A DNA stretch of 25,823 bases from an uncultured bacterium (lineage in GTDB: Bacteria > Bacteroidota > Ignavibacteria > Kapaibacteriales > UBA4661): contig CALCNX010000144.1 of NCBI GenBank assembly GCA_937899715.1, positions 1-25,823 on the forward strand. Direction: 5' to 3'. The position numbers and the translations under genes were made by a program. Positions 22,737 to 25,823 of this stretch are shown here, piece by piece. Below the pieces are notes generated by a model, which saw nothing but the letters and a program-made list of their open reading frames with translations, did not search any database and was not told where the DNA came from. Within the stretch, counting starts at the first letter, position 1. Each line of letters begins with the position of its first letter.

Positions 22737-23708
22737 ATGACACTAGGCGACATTACCAAGCCGATACAACCCTACATTGACGATTTTGACAATGTACTCA
22801 AAGAGCAGATGCGCTCCAATGTGCTGCTGCTCGACACCGTTGTTCGTTATATTCTGCGTCAGCGCGGGAAGCGTGTTCGCCCGATGCTTGTGCTTTTGAG
22901 CGCGGCGGTCTGTGGCGAGGTGAGTCGCAGAACGCACATTGCGGCAAGTTTGGTGGAACTTCTGCACACCGCATCACTGGTGCATGACGACGTGGTCGAT
23001 GAATCAAACGAGCGGCGTGGAATGGCTTCTATCAATGGAGTGTGGAAAAATAAAATTGCAGTATTGGTAGGAGATTACTTACTTTCGCGCGGCTTACTGG
23101 TAGCGGTAGAAAATGGAGAATACGATTTTCTGAAGATTACCAGCAATGCTGTTCGGCGCATGAGCGAAGGTGAGTTACTGCAAATCCAGAAAACACGCCA
23201 GTTAGATATGGACGAAGCGACATATTTTCAGATTATTGCCGATAAAACAGCCTCACTCATTTCCACCTGTTGCGAAATTGGCGCTGTGAGTGCTTCGGCA
23301 AATCCAGCGCACCATCAAGCACTTCGAGAATATGGTGAAATCATTGGCGCAGTCTTTCAGATTCGTGATGATACGTTTGATTATTCGGGCGGAAATTCGT
23401 TAATTGGCAAACCAATTGGTAACGACGTACAAGAAAAAAAACTCACCTTGCCTCTTATCTATGCGTTTTCGCAGGCATCGAAGCAGGAAAGTAAGGCAAT
23501 TTTGAAAATCATAAAGTCCAAGCCATCCAAGAAAGAAGCACGGGTAATTGTGGACTTTGTAAAACAGCACAACGGTATTGAATACGCCGAGCAGAAAGCG
23601 GCGGCGATGATTACCGAAGCTAAAAACAAACTGAATATTTTTGACGACTCCCCGGCGAAAACCTCCCTCCTTCACTTCGCCGACTACTCGCTTCAACGGT
23701 CAATGTAA
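22737..23708 (+). CDS. Trans-polyprenyl diphosphate synthase
   Basis: This enzyme of 323 residues extends farnesyl or geranylgeranyl diphosphate with isopentenyl diphosphate to make the long side chain of menaquinone or ubiquinone, or a related polyprenyl. It shows GKRVRPM (44-50), the first Asp-rich motif LVHDDVVDES with Asp84, Asp85 and Asp88, and the second at QIRDDTFDYSG with Asp211, Asp212 and Asp215. The sequence around the first motif, and the length, favour a medium- or long-chain (octaprenyl/heptaprenyl/solanesyl type) enzyme over farnesyl synthase; the chain length is not certain. The final part has a Lys-rich segment (SKPSKKEA). A single gene with its own promoter region, divergent from tryptophan dioxygenase. 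Confidence 0.93.
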   Translation: MTLGDITKPIQPYIDDFDNVLKEQMRSNVLLLDTVVRYILRQRGKRVRPMLVLLSAAVCGEVSRRTHIAASLVELLHTASLVHDDVVDESNERRGMASINGVWKNKIAVLVGDYLLSRGLLVAVENGEYDFLKITSNAVRRMSEGELLQIQKTRQLDMDEATYFQIIADKTASLISTCCEIGAVSASANPAHHQALREYGEIIGAVFQIRDDTFDYSGGNSLIGKPIGNDVQEKKLTLPLIYAFSQASKQESKAILKIIKSKPSKKEARVIVDFVKQHNGIEYAEQKAAAMITEAKNKLNIFDDSPAKTSLLHFADYSLQRSM

Positions 23709-23833
23709 ACCATAAACCAGAGGCGAGTCCAGCCGAAAGCAGCATTTCGGCTCCCAATCGAACAATTTATTAGCATTGCCTACAAAAGCCCTTATTTTTC
23801 AGTGGCTTCTGCTGGCTTGCTTGTAACGCATAA

Positions 23834-23839
23834 AGAGGA
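23834..23839 (+). promoter_or_regulatory. Ribosome binding site that fixes the start of the TPR gene
   Basis: AGAGGA lies seven bases before the ATG at 23847. This is one of the few clear Shine-Dalgarno matches in the window and supports that ATG over the upstream in-frame GTG at 23802. Confidence 0.6.
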
Positions 23840-23846
23840 TTTTAGT

Positions 23847-25022
23847 ATGAGCGTTAGCGCAACGTTTGCCGTCCAGGCGCAAGAATTTCTTGAGCAGGGG
23901 CATCCTGCCGAGGCAATAGCCTTATGTAGGCAAGGTTTGAATGAATATCCCGACTACGTTACCGCGTATTTGGTCTTGGCACGTGCCTTTATTGCCGTTG
24001 GCGACTATGCTTCTGCCGAGCAAGCATTAGAGCGTGGGGCGAAGCAGTCCCCTCGCTCGACTACCACTCGTGCCTTACGCAAAGAAGTCCAATATGCACT
24101 TCGCCTCAAAGAACTCAAGGAGAAACAAGCTGCAGCCCCTGTGAATGGTGGCGTGTCATCGGGCTTGCCATCGGGCTTACAGAGTGCATTGCAAGAGGCT
24201 TCGGAAGCCGTAACATACTTGGATAGCGGCGAAACGCTTCCGGCAGAGCAAGCCGAGCGCACGATGGGAACCTATCTACGAATTATCGAAACCGATAGAA
24301 ATTCCGACGAGCAACACACCGCCTTCCGTAGCAACAACCTTCGCCTGATTCCGGGTTTGGACTTTACGCCCCTCCGCATGGAAAATCCCAGTGCCGCACA
24401 GCAAGCCGCACAGCAGCGCAATACCAGTGTGCCTGAGCCACCACCACTCACAGAATTTGCTGATTGGCAGCAATACCAAGAATCTCTTCGTAACGACCAA
24501 GCTGTATCGCTTCCCCTCGAACACGCCACGGCAGATTTTATCAATGCCGAAATGCTTAGTGGTGAGGCAATCAAGCCGGAAATGCTGAAGCCGCAAACCG
24601 GCTACTCACGTCCGCCTATGCCCACGCCGCGTTTTAGCATCCGTGAAATTGAAAACTTGCCCGTAGTAGAAGCCGAAGCGGTTGACACAAATGATATTGA
24701 CCACCTCGCGGGGCGGCTCATGCAAGCACAAATGCCCGCAGCAAAAGACCTTCTTACCCGTGAGGCAGATATTCCCGAATATCTACGGCAAAATTCCGGT
24801 GAAACAGTGAGCGATTCGCTCCCGCACGCCGGAACGGTGATTATCAGTGAAACAATGGCGAAAATTTATGAGGCTCAAGGGGCACTTGCGCAAGCACTTC
24901 ATGCGTACAAGACTCTCGCCGCAGAAGCAGACGCACAGCACAACGACGAAAAGGCACATTTTTTCGCCGAAAAAATTCAACATATGCAGGCACGTATCGC
25001 TGCACAGCCTACGGGAATATAG
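23847..25022 (+). CDS. TPR-repeat protein with long low-complexity linker
   Basis: A 391-residue protein without signal peptide. The N-terminus (about 5-90) holds two TPR units, seen in FLEQGHPAEAIALCRQGLNE and VLARAFIAVGDYASAEQALE. The middle (about 95-330) is poor in predicted structure, rich in Ala, Gln, Glu and Pro, with patches such as PEPPPLTEF and PPMPTPRF. A last TPR-like unit lies near the C-terminus (SETMAKIYEAQGALAQALHAY), followed by a short helix. TPRs bind other proteins; the partner is unknown. The layout, with repeats at both ends and a disordered centre, suggests a scaffold. It follows the polyprenyl synthase gene after 138 bases, probably with its own signal. Confidence 0.78.
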   Translation: MSVSATFAVQAQEFLEQGHPAEAIALCRQGLNEYPDYVTAYLVLARAFIAVGDYASAEQALERGAKQSPRSTTTRALRKEVQYALRLKELKEKQAAAPVNGGVSSGLPSGLQSALQEASEAVTYLDSGETLPAEQAERTMGTYLRIIETDRNSDEQHTAFRSNNLRLIPGLDFTPLRMENPSAAQQAAQQRNTSVPEPPPLTEFADWQQYQESLRNDQAVSLPLEHATADFINAEMLSGEAIKPEMLKPQTGYSRPPMPTPRFSIREIENLPVVEAEAVDTNDIDHLAGRLMQAQMPAAKDLLTREADIPEYLRQNSGETVSDSLPHAGTVIISETMAKIYEAQGALAQALHAYKTLAAEADAQHNDEKAHFFAEKIQHMQARIAAQPTGI

Positions 25023-25025
25023 GTC

Positions 25026-25071
25026 AGGGCTTTTGCAACAGCGCGGGAGTGCGGAATGTATTCCGCATACT
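25026..25071. repeat. REP-like repeat, second copy
   Basis: The stretch AGGGCTTTTGCAACAGCG followed by GGGAGTGCGGAAT corresponds to the repeat at 9968-9998. Its core TGCGGAAT-GT-ATTCCGCA is a short palindrome with a two-base centre. Unlike the first copy it has no long inverted partner. Both copies lie just downstream of a plus-strand gene, as REP elements often do. Confidence 0.65.
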
Positions 25072-25115
25072 ATCACTATCAAGCCAGCACCGTTGACGTT
25101 CTATGGCGTATTGGA

Positions 25116-25167
25116 AAAACGTAAAAGAGTCGAATACTACCTGTAGTATTCGACTCTTTTACGTTTT
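25116..25167. terminator. 25-bp perfect hairpin, candidate two-way terminator
   Basis: Bases 25116-25140 (starting AAAACGTAAAAGAGTCG) are the exact complement of 25143-25167 (ending CTCTTTTACGTTTT), with two bases between. An A-run on one side and a T-run on the other give a terminator-like shape in both directions, between the TPR gene (plus) and the decayed gene on the minus strand. The stem is long for a simple terminator, so it may also be a small mobile repeat. Confidence 0.6.
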
Positions 25168-25193
25168 GAGAGACTCGTACAGTGTTGTGCGCT

Positions 25194-25376
25194 TTAGAAG
25201 CCAAAGCCCGCACTAATACCGACCCAAATCATAAATGTTCCTGTGGCAAGGGCAAAGTATGGCGTTGCGCCAATCTTAAAGTTAAAGCCGCCCTGCGGCG
25301 GTTGTAGGCGATAGAATACGGTAGAAGTGATGATTGCACTGATGTCGCCCACAACATCTTCCGAGCTGTTGTTCAC
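25194..25376 (-). pseudogene. C-terminal remnant of an outer-membrane barrel-like protein
   Basis: About 57 codons end in a stop at 25194-25196. They read as two or three amphipathic strands (IITSTVFYRLQPPQGGFNFK, then GATPYFALA and WVGISAGFGF) and end in Phe, the pattern by which outer-membrane barrels are recognised. Upstream in the same frame there is a stop at 25380-25382 and no continuing homologous frame, so the gene is truncated. Its N-terminal part may be scrambled in 25380-25745 or lost. The product, if made, would not be functional. Confidence 0.5.
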
Positions 25377-25749
25377 GGACTACACCAATGTCATTAAGTT
25401 AAGCATAAGTTATTATTTTTGAATATGAAAAAGAATTTCTTTTGGACCTCATGCGTAGTATTCTTGCGTTGATAGATTTTCAGCATCGCCATCGCAGGAG
25501 CGAGCGTGATTGTACGCCGAAACCTAAACTACCGTTGATTATATGACTTTTCTTGGCTTGACCCGAAGCATCGAATCGCTCTAGAACTGCCTGAATGAAG
25601 CCCATCGGGCTTTGCGGTGGGAAGGGAGCGCCAGTGCCTATGTCAAGCGCGGACGAAACTGAACTATACTGCATTGAAGGTGTGAATATCGACGTTCTGC
25701 TGCCGACCTTTTATGTACCGTCCGAAGAAGAAGGAGACATTGATTCTAA
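25377..25749. other. Decayed sequence before the second IS
   Basis: This stretch has no intact gene. A secretion-signal-like start on the plus strand at 25425 (MKKNFFWTSCVVFLR) stops after 15 codons. Open frames of about 60 codons on each strand at 25480-25780 overlap each other and resemble nothing that I know. The picture is of one or more broken genes next to a mobile element. Confidence 0.45.
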
Positions 25750-25823
25750 GAGCTTGTTTGAAAAGTCAGAAAGTAGGTAAAAAAAGCGGGCAAAGCCCGA
25801 AGTTTGTGGTCTATGAGTACCAA
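25750..25823 (+). mobile_element. 5' end of an IS5-like insertion sequence (partial)
   Basis: The terminal repeat GAGCTTGTTTGAAAAGTCA at 25750-25768 matches the inward-read repeat at the left edge of the window in 16 of 19 positions. It is preceded by TAA (25747-25749), again TNA. A small hairpin CGGGC-AAA-GCCCG lies at 25787-25799, and an ATG at 25813 begins a frame (Met-Ser-Thr) that runs off the window, in the right place for the transposase start. The orientation is the same as that of the IS at bases 1-96. Confidence 0.65.

Noticed and set aside
22526..22759. N-terminal 78-residue extension of tryptophan dioxygenase
   Set aside because: It would overlap the start of the polyprenyl synthase gene on the other strand and has no dioxygenase features.
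25595..25780. Plus-strand 61-codon open frame (MKPIGLCGGKGAPVPMSS...)
   Set aside because: It overlaps the IS terminal repeat at its end and a comparable frame on the other strand; treated as part of the decayed region rather than a gene.
1..25823. CRISPR array, prophage, toxin-antitoxin or secondary-metabolite cluster
   Set aside because: No regularly spaced repeats, phage structural or integrase genes, paired small toxin/antitoxin frames or biosynthetic megasynthases were seen on either strand.

Overview
The window appears to come from a free-living, probably motile bacterium of the Bacteroidota/Chlorobiota (FCB) group; a Kapabacteria/Ignavibacteria-like genome would fit. The evidence for this is indirect. 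There is a large periplasmic beta-propeller + Y_Y_Y sensor kinase, an outer-membrane barrel end with a 'YRLQPPQGGF' style C-terminus, a system I CcmF, tryptophan 2,3-dioxygenase, chemoreceptors, moderate GC, and many genes without a clear Shine-Dalgarno sequence. No rRNA, tRNA, CRISPR array or phage genes were seen. Placement below the group level is a guess.

Layout. Bases 1-96 are the 3' end of an IS5-like insertion sequence that has cut a chemoreceptor gene (97-385, minus) after about 99 codons. Then come a degenerate receiver-only protein (745-1212) flanked by CCACGTA/TACGTGG repeats, an intact chemoreceptor (1499-3535), and a secreted barrel-like protein (3676-4506). A minus-strand block carries surface-polysaccharide functions: a GT4 glycosyltransferase, an NAD(P)-binding oxidoreductase that overlaps it by 4 bases, and a polyprenyl-phosphate sugar-1-phosphate transferase (4534-7957). 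Divergent from this is an isolated rimM (8197-8769), followed by a VAT1-like medium-chain dehydrogenase (8902-9951). A 23-bp inverted repeat separates that gene from a convergent FAD-dependent oxidoreductase (10112-11254).

A plus-strand run follows: a HupE/UreJ-type membrane protein, the 1068-residue sensor kinase, a J-domain coiled-coil protein, truA and hisF (11453-18253). It meets a minus-strand operon read as tryptophan 2,3-dioxygenase, ccmF, DUF3224 (22525 down to 18297). Divergent from that are a trans-polyprenyl diphosphate synthase (22737-23708) and a TPR protein (23847-25022). The last 800 bases hold a REP-like repeat, a 25-bp perfect hairpin, decayed gene fragments, and the 5' end of a second IS whose terminal repeat matches the one at base 96 (16 of 19).

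How the genes relate. The themes are housekeeping (rimM, truA, hisF, polyprenyl synthase), envelope polysaccharide assembly, sensing and taxis, and heme-linked metabolism (ccmF beside a heme dioxygenase). The most unusual points are the two same-family IS ends bounding the segment, the receiver that lacks its catalytic pocket, the extra C-terminal region of about 95 residues on tryptophan dioxygenase, an 18-bp palindromic operator candidate between the FAD oxidoreductase and hupE, and several long perfect inverted repeats between genes. I did not find a clearly new multi-gene system; most of the window is ordinary chromosomal content.
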